This document shows, piece after piece, positions 1-11,020 of a stretch of 64,000 bases of DNA (position 1 is its first letter; every line of letters starts with the position of its first letter). The notes beneath the pieces were generated by a model, which was not told where the DNA came from, made no database searches, and saw only the letters and a list, made by a program, of their open reading frames with translations. The DNA comes from Actinoplanes sp. TFC3 (lineage in GTDB: Bacteria; Actinomycetota; Actinomycetes; Mycobacteriales; Micromonosporaceae), in the NCBI RefSeq assembly GCF_001553785.1, contig NZ_LOJP01000001.1, forward strand, positions 5,760,909 through 5,824,908, given 5' to 3'. The position numbers were made by a program, and so were the translations under genes.

Positions 1-333
1 GGCGCCGACGTGGTCGCAGTGGCCGACGGGAAGGACGGGCTCGCGATGAGCCGCGAGGGCGGCTTCGACCTGATCGTGTGTGACATGCAGTCGCCGTCGG
101 TGGACGGTTTCAGCATGCTCGCCGCGATCGAACAGGACCCCGCCACCCGGCAGACGCCGGTGCTGGGGCTGGCCGCCACGGCGGGCGAGGCCTCGCTGGT
201 GGCGACCGTGATGGCCGGGGGCGTGGTGGCCACCGCGATGGCCGGCGGCGCCGGCGCCGACAAACTTGCGCCGCTGCTGGGCGTGCGCAGCGAGACGAAC
301 GACGGCGCTGCCGGGGACAAGGAGAATCCGTGA
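1..333 (+). CDS. Response-regulator receiver domain protein, 5'-truncated by window edge
   Basis: The reading frame is open from the first base, so the true start lies upstream. What remains is most of a CheY-like receiver fold: the phosphoacceptor strand IVCDMQSPSVDG, then an alpha3-beta4 stretch ending TPVLGLAA. The usual Lys-Pro near the C-terminus is not recognisable; instead there is an Ala/Gly/Val-rich run (ATVMAGGVVATAMAGGAGADKL), so the last part of the fold looks degenerate. The TGA stop overlaps the GTG of the next receiver gene (GTGA), which implies translational coupling. It may be the C-terminal receiver of a larger hybrid sensor; the missing 5' part would decide this. Confidence 0.75.
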   Translation, partial: GADVVAVADGKDGLAMSREGGFDLIVCDMQSPSVDGFSMLAAIEQDPATRQTPVLGLAATAGEASLVATVMAGGVVATAMAGGAGADKLAPLLGVRSETNDGAAGDKENP

Positions 334-737
334 CGGCCGAGAACCCGCGCATCCTGCTGGTCGAGGACGAAGAGCTGAACCGCACGCTGGTCAAGGCCGT
401 GCTGTCGCGAGCCGCGATCGAGGCGGTCCGCGACGCCGAGGTGCTGGACGCCGGCAGCCTCGGTGCCGCCCGCACGCAGCTGAACACCGAGGATGTCGAC
501 CTGGTGCTGCTGGACATGAACCTGCCCGACGGCAACGGGTTGCTGCTGGCCAGCGAGCTGGCGTCGGGCTCGGTGGGGGCGGGCCGCCGCAAGCCCGCGG
601 TGGTTGCGGTGACCGCCAGCGTGCTGCCGCAGGACCGGGCGGCCGCGCTGGAGGCCGGGTGTGATGGCTTTCTGGACAAGCCGTACGCCGCCGCTGACCT
701 GGTCGCGACGGTGGCCGAATACCTCAGGCGGGGCTGA
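330..737 (+). CDS. Stand-alone CheY-like response regulator receiver
   Basis: A 135-residue single-domain receiver with no output domain. The acidic pocket is E12-D13, the phosphoacceptor is D62 in LLDMNLPDG, the switch threonine is T94 in VAVTA, and the conserved lysine is K116 in DKPY. It starts with GTG overlapping the stop of the upstream receiver gene by 4 nt. A single receiver of this kind usually shuttles phosphate or binds a partner protein. Here it probably belongs to the same phosphorelay as the gene before it. Its 3' end overlaps that of truB, which runs convergently, by 14 bp. Confidence 0.9.
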   Translation: MTAENPRILLVEDEELNRTLVKAVLSRAAIEAVRDAEVLDAGSLGAARTQLNTEDVDLVLLDMNLPDGNGLLLASELASGSVGAGRRKPAVVAVTASVLPQDRAAALEAGCDGFLDKPYAAADLVATVAEYLRRG

Positions 738-1605
738 GCACGATCTCGGCCCGCGCCTTTCCGTCGCGCTCGGAGACAATGGCCAGGACGTTGCCCGCCG
801 GGTCGAACACCGCGTACGGACCGGCGATGCCCACCGGTTCGAGCGGGCCGCCGTGGCTGAGTACCCGGGCCTCCTCGACGGTCGCCTCACGCTGCGGGAA
901 CGCCTGACGCGCAGCTTCGGCCATGGGTAGCGAGACGACGTCGGGGGCACGCTCCTCCAGTTGCTTCAGCGTGGCTGCCCCGGCCAGAGTCAGATCGCCG
1001 ACGGAGGTACGGCGCAACGCCGTCAGGTGCCCGCCGACGCCCAGCGAGGTGCCCAGATCACGGGCGATGGCGCGGATGTAGGTGCCGCTGGAGCTGGTCA
1101 CATCAACATCAACATCCACCACATCGTCCGTACGGCGAATCTCCAGCACCTCTTGCCGGAAGATCGTCACCCGGCGCGCAGCCAACTCGACCTGCTCACC
1201 GTCACGCACCCGCTTGTACGCCCGCTCGCCGTTGATCTTGATGGCGCTGACCGCACTCGGTACCTGGTCGATCTCCCCGGTGCGCGCGGCCAGCTCGGCG
1301 CGGATCGCTTCCCCGGTCAAGCCGGCGGTGGACGCGGTCGAGGTCACGTCGCCTTCCGCGTCATCGGTCACCGTCGCCTGACCCAGCCGGATCGTCGCCG
1401 AGTAGCTCTTGCGCGCCCCGATCACATAGGTGAGAAGCCGGGTCGCCCGGTTCACCCCGATGATCAGCACGCCGGTGGCCATCGGGTCGAGGGTGCCACC
1501 ATGGCCCACCCGCCGCGTCTTGGCCAGGCGCCGGATCCGCGCCACCACGTCATGGGAGGTCATCCCGCCCGGCTTGTCCACCACGATCAGCCCGTCCACG
1601 TTCAC
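724..1605 (-). CDS. truB: tRNA pseudouridine(55) synthase TruB
   Basis: TruB converts U55 of the tRNA T-loop to pseudouridine. The N-terminal GLIVVDKPGGMTSHDVV and the catalytic motif GHGGTLDPMATG (catalytic Asp about residue 40) are intact, followed by the usual body and a PUA-like C-terminus (about 294 aa). The frame stays open for about 100 codons upstream, but that part has no TruB homology and lies inside the MATE gene. GTG codons at 1632 (GTGA overlap with the MATE stop), 1605 and 1599 are all possible. GGTGGA just upstream of 1605 favours 1605 or 1599. It is the last gene of the rimP-truB translation cluster. Confidence 0.93.
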   Translation of the reverse strand: MNVDGLIVVDKPGGMTSHDVVARIRRLAKTRRVGHGGTLDPMATGVLIIGVNRATRLLTYVIGARKSYSATIRLGQATVTDDAEGDVTSTASTAGLTGEAIRAELAARTGEIDQVPSAVSAIKINGERAYKRVRDGEQVELAARRVTIFRQEVLEIRRTDDVVDVDVDVTSSSGTYIRAIARDLGTSLGVGGHLTALRRTSVGDLTLAGAATLKQLEERAPDVVSLPMAEAARQAFPQREATVEEARVLSHGGPLEPVGIAGPYAVFDPAGNVLAIVSERDGKARAEIVLSPA

Positions 1606-1628
1606 GGGTCCACCCAACCAGACGCCGT

Positions 1629-2942
1629 TCACCGGGTTGCGCCCACCACCGCCCAGCGCGGTCCTCGCCACCGCAGCACCAGCGCGACCAGGCGGACCAG
1701 CGTGAACATCGCCAGACCGGCCCAGATGCCGGGCAAGCCCCAGTTGCGGACGTACGAGATCCAAATAAGCGGAAGAAAGCCGCCCAGCGCGCCCACCAGG
1801 GTCATCGTGCGCAGGTAGCCGACGTCGCCGGCGCCAATCATCACCCCATCGAGGGCGTAGACCACGCCCGCGAACGGCAGCATGCCCACGAACCACGGCC
1901 ACACCACAGCGGCCTGCTCGTGCACCGCGCGGTCGCCGGTGAACAGGCTTGGGATGACCCCGGCGCCCGCTGCGGCAAGTACCGCGAACGCACCGCCCGC
2001 AATGCCCCCGACCAGCGTGACCCTGCGGGCAACCCCGCGGGCAGCCGGCTCGTCACCGGCTCCCAGCGCGGCACCGACCAGCGACTGCGCGGCAATGGCG
2101 ACGGCGTCCAGGGCCAGCGCGGCGAAGAACCACAACTGCAGGGCGATCTGGTGAGCACCCAACGCCGCCACTCCGAAACGGGCGGCCACCCCGGTCGCCG
2201 AGAGCCAGCACGCCTGGAACGCGGCTCCGCGGATCAGCAGGTCTCGGCCCAGCACCAACTGATTGCCGATCACCGCGGGTACGGGCCGCAGCACCACCCG
2301 TTCGCGGATGATCGCCCACAGGAAGAGGCCACCGGTGATCGACTGGGCGGTCACATTGGCGATGGCCGAGCCGGCGAGCCCCCAGCCCGCAACGTAGACC
2401 AGCAGCGGGCACAGGATCGCCGACAGCACGTTCGCGCCGAGCACGAAGTACAGCGGACGGCGGGTGTCCTGCACCCCGCGCATCCACCCGTTGCCCGCGG
2501 CGGCCAGAAGCAACCCCGGCACCCCGAACACGGCGATGCGCAACCAACGCGCGGCGGCCGCGGTGGCTCCGGGGTCGCTGGCCAGGGCCCGGGTCAGCGG
2601 ACCGGCGAAGACCTGGGCCAGCAGCACCAGCAGCACCCCGGTCATCAACGCCAGCCAGGACGCCTGCACGCCTTCCTCGACCGCTGCGGCACGATCCCCG
2701 GCCCCGAACCGGCGCGCGGCGCGACCCGTGGTCCCGTACGCCATCAGCGTGCCGAACCAGACGGCCAGCGACATGACGGTGCCACCAACCGCAACGGCCG
2801 CCAACGGCACGCGGCCAAGATGGCCGACCACCGCGGTGTCAACGAGGACGTAGAGCGGCTCGGCCGCGAGCACGACCAGGGCCGGAAAGGCCAACGCGGC
2901 GATGCGCCGGCTCAAGGTGCGTTCAGCGGCAGGCAGGCTCAT
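1629..2942 (-). CDS. MATE family efflux transporter (DinF-like)
   Basis: A 437-residue integral membrane protein with about 12 hydrophobic segments in two repeated halves, as in the MatE family. These transporters expel cationic or amphipathic compounds using Na+ or H+ gradients. The N-terminal segment (RRIAALAFPALVVLAAEPLYVLVDTAVVGHLG) is typical of the DinF subgroup, which in actinobacteria is commonly found beside truB. It starts at ATG 2942 after a 1.5-kb non-coding stretch and runs into truB. The substrate cannot be inferred. Confidence 0.9.
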   Translation of the reverse strand: MSLPAAERTLSRRIAALAFPALVVLAAEPLYVLVDTAVVGHLGRVPLAAVAVGGTVMSLAVWFGTLMAYGTTGRAARRFGAGDRAAAVEEGVQASWLALMTGVLLVLLAQVFAGPLTRALASDPGATAAAARWLRIAVFGVPGLLLAAAGNGWMRGVQDTRRPLYFVLGANVLSAILCPLLVYVAGWGLAGSAIANVTAQSITGGLFLWAIIRERVVLRPVPAVIGNQLVLGRDLLIRGAAFQACWLSATGVAARFGVAALGAHQIALQLWFFAALALDAVAIAAQSLVGAALGAGDEPAARGVARRVTLVGGIAGGAFAVLAAAGAGVIPSLFTGDRAVHEQAAVVWPWFVGMLPFAGVVYALDGVMIGAGDVGYLRTMTLVGALGGFLPLIWISYVRNWGLPGIWAGLAMFTLVRLVALVLRWRGPRWAVVGATR

Positions 2943-3015
2943 GAGACGTCATGATGCCCGCACAGCCGTAAGGGCCGCAAACGATAGGTGCTAGTTACAG
3001 GGCAGGCCTGCCGAC

Positions 3016-3245
3016 GGGCGTGGGCCGACTTACGAGCCGGGCTTACCGGCGGGCGTGGGCCGACTTACAAGCCAGGCTAACCGGCGGGCGTGGGCCGGCC
3101 TACCGGCCGCGAGTGTCGTCGGGCGTCCGTCATTCCTGGCGTCCGTTCGTCGACTTGCAGGACAGGCGCGCTGACGGGCGTTCGTCGACTTACAGGACAG
3201 CGCACTGACGGGGCGTTCGCCGACTTACTGGCCGGGCTTACTGGC
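3016..3245. repeat. Degenerate 35-bp tandem repeat (minisatellite), about six units
   Basis: Three consecutive 35-bp units start at 3016, 3051 and 3086, each opening GGGCGTGGGCC. A partial unit follows at 3121-3140. Further copies of 34-36 bp start at 3141, 3176 and 3210. The shared core is GGGCGT followed by CGACTTAC. The period is not a multiple of three and the units drift, so a coding origin is unlikely. The last unit overlaps the 3' end of a small minus-strand ORF. No mobile-element ends are visible. Confidence 0.85.
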
Positions 3246-3327
3246 GGGTGTCCATTGACGTCTGCAGGGCGCGGCGCATCTGCTCACGGGCGTCGTCGGA
3301 GGGCTGAGGCTTCGGCTTGGCAGCCAT
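3238..3327 (-). CDS. Small hypothetical protein, 29 aa
   Basis: ATG at 3327 is preceded on the minus strand by AAAGGAACC with 3 nt to the start, a strong ribosome-binding site. The 29 codons encode a basic-then-amphipathic peptide beginning MAAKPKPQPSDDAREQMRRA and ending in TAA at 3238. The PSDDAREQMRRAL pattern resembles the short N-terminal helix of actinobacterial small proteins of the DUF5302 type, but the match is too short to name it. Its 3' end lies in the last unit of the neighbouring tandem repeat. It stands alone, with only an AT-rich patch (about 3488-3528) upstream as a possible promoter. Confidence 0.5.
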   Translation of the reverse strand: MAAKPKPQPSDDAREQMRRALQTSMDTRQ

Positions 3328-4419
3328 GATGGTTCCTTTCACAGGGATCAATCGAGCGGCGTCCCAAAGACCGTCCCGGGATCACCGGGCGATGCTGGCG
3401 GCGCATTCCCGGGACAGGTGGCCCGGGTGGCTCGAGGTCTTCGCCAAGGGGAAACCAAAGGTCACCCGCGGTCATGGTCGTGACCGTGCAAAAACCAAAT
3501 CACCGTTAACCCAAACTAGCGTTAAGTCCCGCCAGGTATCGCGCAGATCCCAGAAAACGGGACGCAGAAACCCGACAAGGCGAGGTGGCGAGTGGGGTTC
3601 GGAGCAGGGTACGGGTGCCGGGATGGCGGTGATTTTGGCCGCGGAGGGAAAGGATGGCGGCGCGGGTTGCGAGCTTCCGGGCGGGGTGGGTTTGCGCCTG
3701 GGTGGTGGTTCACGGCGAGTGCTGGGCGCGCGGAACAGATGGGGCAGATGAGGCTTTTCAGGCTGCGGGGGAGGTGACGAAAGCGGGTGGATGGGGCTTC
3801 AGCGATGGCGTCGTTGAGGGTTGATCGCCAGTGGGGAAACGTTCGATGGGCCGCTCCGGCCATCCCAGATCAGGCAGCGTCAGACCGCGCCACGCCAGGG
3901 CCATCCCGGACGAAGCAGCACCACACCTCTCCAAGCCGGATCGGATTTCACCGGACCGGACCGAGTCAGGCCCAGTCGCGCGCAAGGCCGGGCCCACCGG
4001 ACCAGGGCCGGATCAGGCCGGGCGGGTCAGGCCAGGGCCGGATCAGGCCGGGCGGGTCAGGCCAGGGCCGGATCGGCAGAACTGGCGCCGCGAGGGGGCG
4101 TCAGAACTGGCACCGCAAGAAGACGACCGAAACGGCGCCGCAGGGGATCGCCCAAAACACCGGGCGGGGTCGCTAGGGAGGTCGCCGCGGAGACGGCACG
4201 ACAGCCGACCTGCGAGACGCCGCCGATTCGGATCACGGTTTCCCGAAGGCCAGGATTGCGCGCAGGTCGCGGCCTACCCGCAGACAAAGCGCGGACAGCA
4301 CCGCACCCGAGCCCAGCCGGCAACTGAACCCGGCTCGCAAGCGCCGGCCCCAACCCCGTCAGCGCCAAAGCGGCAGCCAAGGCCCGGCCCCGATACAAGC
4401 AGCCCTGATACAAGCAGCC
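3328..4419. other. Non-coding stretch between nrnA and the 29-aa ORF
   Basis: No convincing gene is seen on either strand; the open frames are low-complexity Arg/Pro/Gly-rich. The stretch holds an AT-rich island at 3488-3528 with two TTAACG words on the minus strand about 16 bp apart, flanked by a GGTCA...TGACC inverted repeat near 3470-3490, which together could be a promoter-operator for the small ORF at 3238-3327. It also holds a 30-bp tandem repeat (listed separately) and a short direct repeat (GCTTGTATC) just past the nrnA stop. Confidence 0.5.
4005..4074. repeat. Perfect 30-bp tandem repeat, 2.3 copies
   Basis: Two identical 30-bp units (4005-4034 and 4035-4064) beginning GGGCCGGATCAGGCCGGGCG are followed by a 10-bp partial third copy. 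They lie in the non-coding DNA downstream of nrnA. The exact identity points to recent slippage or unequal recombination. Confidence 0.9.
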
Positions 4420-5472
4420 CTAGGACACCAGGTGCTTGCTCAGCTCCTGCCGAACTGTAGCGATGACCTCAGCCGGCGTCCCGTACCCGGTGAAGCCAGC
4501 CGCCAGCCGATGCCCGCCCCCGTGCAGCGCGATCGCCACCGCGCTCACGTCCACCGCGCCCTTGCTGCGCAGCGACACCGCCCACTCAGTGGGGGCCACC
4601 TGCTTGATGACTACTGACACGTCGACCTCGGCCACGCAGCGCACCGGGTCTATCAGCGCGTCGAGCACGTAGGGCCGCTGGGCGTGGCGGTCGAGGTCTT
4701 CGAGGGTTGCATATGTCCAGACCATGCCGTGGCCGCCGGCCGCTTCGGGTTCCATTTCAGCGCGGGACAGTACGTCGGCGAAGAGCTTCATTGCTTCGAA
4801 GGGGCGGCTGTCGAAGATGCGGCGGGAGATCTCGCCGGGGCGGATGCCGGTTTCGATCAGGCGGGCCGCCATTTCGTGGACCTGGGGGGTGGTCATGTCG
4901 AAGCGGAAGGAGCCGGTGTCGGTGGCCAGCGCAATGTAGAGGCACTCGGCGATGTCCGCATCGAGTTCCACATCCAACTGGTCGAGCAGTTCCTCCACCA
5001 CTACCGAGGTGGCGGCGGCGCGGGGGTTGACCAGGCGGACGTCGCCGAAGCCGGTGTTGGTGGCGTGGTGGTCGAGCACCACGGATGTGGTTGCCCGTTC
5101 CAGCCGGTCGGCCAGCGCGCCCATCCGGGACTCGGCGGCCACGTCGAACACCACGACCAGGTCGGGGTCGGCGTGAGCCTCGTGCGCCGGGACCAGCAGG
5201 TCGAGGCCCGGCATGGCCGCGAAGGGCGCCGGGACCTCGAACTCGCCGGGGAATGTTGCCTGCAGATTGCGTACGCCCAGCTGCCGCAGCCCGAGACCGA
5301 AGCCGAGCATGCTGCCCAGCGCGTCGCCGTCCGGGTTGACGTGGCAGATGAGCAGGACACGGTCGTCCGGGGCCAGCTCCTCGACCGCCGCCACGGCCGG
5401 GGCCCAGTTGTCGTTTTCGGCTTCGAATTCCGCTACGGCAGCCGCGATGGCCCGGGAGACCGTGTCCGTCAC
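4420..5472 (-). CDS. nrnA: DHH/DHHA1 bifunctional oligoribonuclease / pAp phosphatase NrnA
   Basis: NrnA degrades 2-5 nt RNA leftovers and can dephosphorylate pAp. The DHH domain shows H44-x-N-P-D-x-D50 and D135-H136-H137 (VLDHHATN), the Mn2+-binding core. The C-terminal DHHA1 domain carries the RNA-binding GGGHRLAAGF. Length (350 aa) is normal. GTG 5472 overlaps the rbfA stop by 4 nt (GTGA) and has GGAG just upstream, so it is translationally coupled to rbfA, the usual actinobacterial arrangement. Confidence 0.93.
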   Translation of the reverse strand: MTDTVSRAIAAAVAEFEAENDNWAPAVAAVEELAPDDRVLLICHVNPDGDALGSMLGFGLGLRQLGVRNLQATFPGEFEVPAPFAAMPGLDLLVPAHEAHADPDLVVVFDVAAESRMGALADRLERATTSVVLDHHATNTGFGDVRLVNPRAAATSVVVEELLDQLDVELDADIAECLYIALATDTGSFRFDMTTPQVHEMAARLIETGIRPGEISRRIFDSRPFEAMKLFADVLSRAEMEPEAAGGHGMVWTYATLEDLDRHAQRPYVLDALIDPVRCVAEVDVSVVIKQVAPTEWAVSLRSKGAVDVSAVAIALHGGGHRLAAGFTGYGTPAEVIATVRQELSKHLVS

Positions 5473-5939
5473 CGTTTCTCCTCGACGCCTACTCGCTCGT
5501 CGGCATCGCCCGCATCGTCCTCGTCTTCCTCGGACTTGTACGGGTCCGGGTCGCCGGCGTAGTGCTTGCCGGCCGCCAGCCGCTGGACTTCCTCGTCGCG
5601 GTGCCGGGCGGCAGCAAGCAGGTCGTCGATCTCCTTCGCGTGGTCCTGCACGTTGTCCAGGACGAACGTGAGGCTTGGCGAGTGGCGCAGTCCCAGGGCG
5701 TGGCCGACGCGGCTGCGCAGCATGCCCTTGGCGCTCTCCAGCGCTGCGGCGGTCGAAGCCTGCTCGGTCGGGTCCCCGAGCACCGTGTAGAACACCTGCG
5801 CGTCCCGCAGGTCGCCCGTGATCCGGGCGTCCGTGACAGTCAGCATGCCGAGCCTGGGGTCCTTGATCTCGCGTACCAGCGAGGCCACCAGCTCCCGCAC
5901 CCGCTCCGCGTGCCGTCGCGTCTTGGCCGGGTCCGACAT
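5469..5939 (-). CDS. rbfA: 30S ribosome-binding factor RbfA
   Basis: RbfA is a KH-like fold protein needed for late 30S subunit maturation and 16S rRNA 5'-end processing. The sequence has the typical start (RRHAERVRELVASLVREIKDPRLGMLTVTDARITGDLRDAQVFYTVLG) and the RVGHALGLRHSPSLTFVLD segment. It is 156 aa, with an acidic Asp/Glu-rich tail from about residue 135 that is common in actinobacteria. It lies between the YlxP-like gene and nrnA in the infB cluster. Confidence 0.95.
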   Translation of the reverse strand: MSDPAKTRRHAERVRELVASLVREIKDPRLGMLTVTDARITGDLRDAQVFYTVLGDPTEQASTAAALESAKGMLRSRVGHALGLRHSPSLTFVLDNVQDHAKEIDDLLAAARHRDEEVQRLAAGKHYAGDPDPYKSEEDEDDAGDADERVGVEEKR

Positions 5940-6033
5940 ACGCCCACCTCCGACAACCGTGCCTACGGGGCTGTCCTGCCCCCGCCTAACTCCCGAAGCC
6001 TACCCACCGCGCCTGCGGCCTGAACTGTCGCCA

Positions 6034-6333
6034 CTACTCGTCGTCGTCTTCGCCGTAGAGGCGGCGTTTGACCGATAAGAGGTCAATTTCCGGGCGCCCG
6101 GCCACCTGGTTCTCACAGGTATCGACCACGGCGCGGGCCTGGGCCGGCTCGGCGGCCACCACCGCCACCCCGATCCGGGCCCGGCCAACCAGGTCGTGCA
6201 GGCCCACCTCGGCCACGCTGACCTCGAACTTTCGCAGCATCGCGATGATCGGGCGAAGATAGGAACGCTTCTGCTTGAGCGTGCGCGAGTCACCGGGCAG
6301 AAGCAGGTCGAATACCGCAGTCTCCGTGTACAT
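6034..6333 (-). CDS. ylxP: DUF503 (YlxP-like) protein
   Basis: A 99-residue member of DUF503, the family of Bacillus YlxP, normally encoded between infB and rbfA, as here. Family features are the opening strand TETAVFDLLLPGDSRTLKQKRSYLRPI and the second half VAEVGLHDLVGRARIGVAVVAA. The function is not established; the conserved position suggests a part in ribosome assembly or translation. The C-terminus is acidic (GEDDDE). Confidence 0.88.
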   Translation of the reverse strand: MYTETAVFDLLLPGDSRTLKQKRSYLRPIIAMLRKFEVSVAEVGLHDLVGRARIGVAVVAAEPAQARAVVDTCENQVAGRPEIDLLSVKRRLYGEDDDE

Positions 6334-6366
6334 CAGCGAGCAGAGTACGCCCCGGGTCTGACAACC

Positions 6367-7392
6367 TCACCCGGATTTGCGGGCCACCAGGATGTCGCGC
6401 TCGATGCCCTGGTCGACGCGGTGGCTCAACTCCTGCTCGGCCACGAGTTGCAGGCCGTTGGCGATCAGGATGTCCTCGGCCAACTCACGCTTGGCGACCT
6501 TGGTGTTCCAGGACAGCCCGATCGCCGCCCCCGGACGCAGCAGCGGCAGCCATTGCGGGATCGCACGTTCCAGCAGGTCGAGAGGGCTGCGTGTGATGCC
6601 GCCGGCATCGTCGTAACTGCCGTGGGCCACCCCATAGGGCAGATCTGCTACCAGTACGTCCGCACAGCCGCCCCGCAGCAACCCGTCGATCTGGGTCGTG
6701 TCGGTCTGCAGCACGACCACCTTCTGGACCGCTCCGGCTTTGTGGTCTTCCTTACTGGCTGCGAGTGTGACCTCGAGCCGGCGGGCGGCGCGACGGCCCT
6801 GGCGTCGTACCGGAACGAGATCGGCAGTGTGTTTGAGCCTCTTGCGCTTCAACCACGTCTGCAGGAACAGCTTGTACGCCTCCACGTCCTTGCCGTCGAT
6901 CTCCACCCCGATGGCGTCGTAGCCATACATCAGCGCCTGGTTGAGGGTGGTGCCGCGCCCGGCCAGCGGGTCGAGCACGGTGAGCCCGCCGTCGAGCATG
7001 CGGGTCGCCGACGCCGAGCCGAGCAGCGTGAGGTTGAGCAGCAGCTTGGTGAACTGCTCGTTGGTCTTGCCCGCGTACTTCGGGATGGTGATGAGGTCGC
7101 TGTCGAAGCGGGCCAGCGGGGTCAGCGTGACCGGACGTAGCAGGTCCTCGGCGGCCTGCTCGAACAGCGCGTAGCCGGCCGACAGGTTGGCCAGGTAGGC
7201 AATGTCCTGCGCGGTGAGCTCGCCCTCGAAGGTGATGTAGCCGACGCCACCGATCGTGGTTTCCGCGATGTCGCTCAGCGGGGCGGTGAGCACGCGGGAG
7301 AACGCGGCCAGCTCGGCGCGGGTCAGGCGCCCGGCCTGGTCGGCGTAGACACGGTTGGCGGACGGGGCGAGCAGGAGGGCGTAGCGGGACAT
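6367..7392 (-). CDS. TRM11-like SAM-dependent methyltransferase
   Basis: About 341 aa with a class I Rossmann methyltransferase domain in the C-terminal half. DPLAGRGTTLNQALMYGYDA is the SAM-binding loop, GVEID the acidic strand end, and VLVADLPYG the (N/D)PPY-type catalytic loop typical of amino-methylating enzymes acting on nucleic acid. The N-terminal half (RYALLLAPSANRVYADQAG) is the conserved part of the actinobacterial TRM11-type family; the substrate, RNA or DNA, is not proven. ATG 7392 is chosen because the in-frame extension upstream runs through the infB terminator. The gene sits between that terminator and ylxP. Confidence 0.82.
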   Translation of the reverse strand: MSRYALLLAPSANRVYADQAGRLTRAELAAFSRVLTAPLSDIAETTIGGVGYITFEGELTAQDIAYLANLSAGYALFEQAAEDLLRPVTLTPLARFDSDLITIPKYAGKTNEQFTKLLLNLTLLGSASATRMLDGGLTVLDPLAGRGTTLNQALMYGYDAIGVEIDGKDVEAYKLFLQTWLKRKRLKHTADLVPVRRQGRRAARRLEVTLAASKEDHKAGAVQKVVVLQTDTTQIDGLLRGGCADVLVADLPYGVAHGSYDDAGGITRSPLDLLERAIPQWLPLLRPGAAIGLSWNTKVAKRELAEDILIANGLQLVAEQELSHRVDQGIERDILVARKSG

Positions 7393-7410
7393 CTGAGTAG
7401 TAAAGACAAC

Positions 7411-7438
7411 GGCCCCCGGTGCCTGAGCACCGGGGGCC
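7411..7438 (-). terminator. Intrinsic terminator-like hairpin after infB
   Basis: A perfect 12-bp stem (GGCCCCCGGTGC / GCACCGGGGGCC) with a 4-nt loop. On the minus strand it is followed by GTTGTCTTTACT, a weak U-rich tract. It lies 18 nt past the infB stop and before the methyltransferase start, so it probably separates rimP-infB from the downstream genes. Confidence 0.8.
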
Positions 7439-7456
7439 GACGTCATACCGCTGGGA

Positions 7457-10540
<3,084 letters not shown>

Positions 10541-10647
10541 TGCACTCCTCACTTTGAGGTCGTGCGAGCCGAACCCGCAGCGACCTCACTCGTGCACTAG
10601 AAGCCTGGTCATTTCAGGGACTTCATCGTGTGCTCATGTCGGTCGTC

Positions 10648-10968
10648 CTACCTTGCTGGGTCGTGACGAGGCACCGACGCCTCGTCATCGGTCGTTCCGC
10701 GCGGCGCGGCCGTGCGGATGTGCTCGGCAAGCAAGCCGGTGTCAGCAACACCGGTGAGACGCAACGCACGCCCGAAGGCGCGACGCCGCTCCGCTTGCGC
10801 GAAGCAGGCCAGATCAGGATGCAAATGCGCGCCCCGACCCGGCAGCCGGCGGTTCGGATCTGGTTGAAGCCGGAAAGAATCTCCTGCTCCCACCGCGACG
10901 AACCGCAGTAACGCCGAGGCTGGCGCGCGTAAGCGACAACCGATGCACGTCCGTTCAGGAACACGCAC
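10648..10968 (-). CDS. ylxR: YlxR (DUF448) RNA-binding protein
   Basis: A small basic protein of the YlxR family, encoded as usual between nusA and infB. The conserved start is VPERTCIGCR, followed by LLRFVAV and GRGAHLHPDLACFAQAERRRAFGRALR. YlxR proteins are nucleoid- or RNA-associated and modulate RNase P in some bacteria. The frame extends upstream into nusA, but the family begins at the (V)RVPERTCIGC segment, so GTG 10968 (or 10962) is chosen. No strong ribosome-binding site is visible. Confidence 0.88.
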   Translation of the reverse strand: MRVPERTCIGCRLRAPASALLRFVAVGAGDSFRLQPDPNRRLPGRGAHLHPDLACFAQAERRRAFGRALRLTGVADTGLLAEHIRTAAPRGTTDDEASVPRHDPAR

Positions 10969-11020
10969 CGGGCCAGCCCCGCAAAAGTCTACTCCTCGCA
11001 CGCGCTTCCCGCGTATCCGG

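Noticed and set aside
1632..1902. N-terminal extension of TruB reaching back into the MATE gene
   Set aside because: The extension has no TruB similarity and is the shadow of the MATE C-terminus; TruB similarity begins at VDGLIVVDKPGG.
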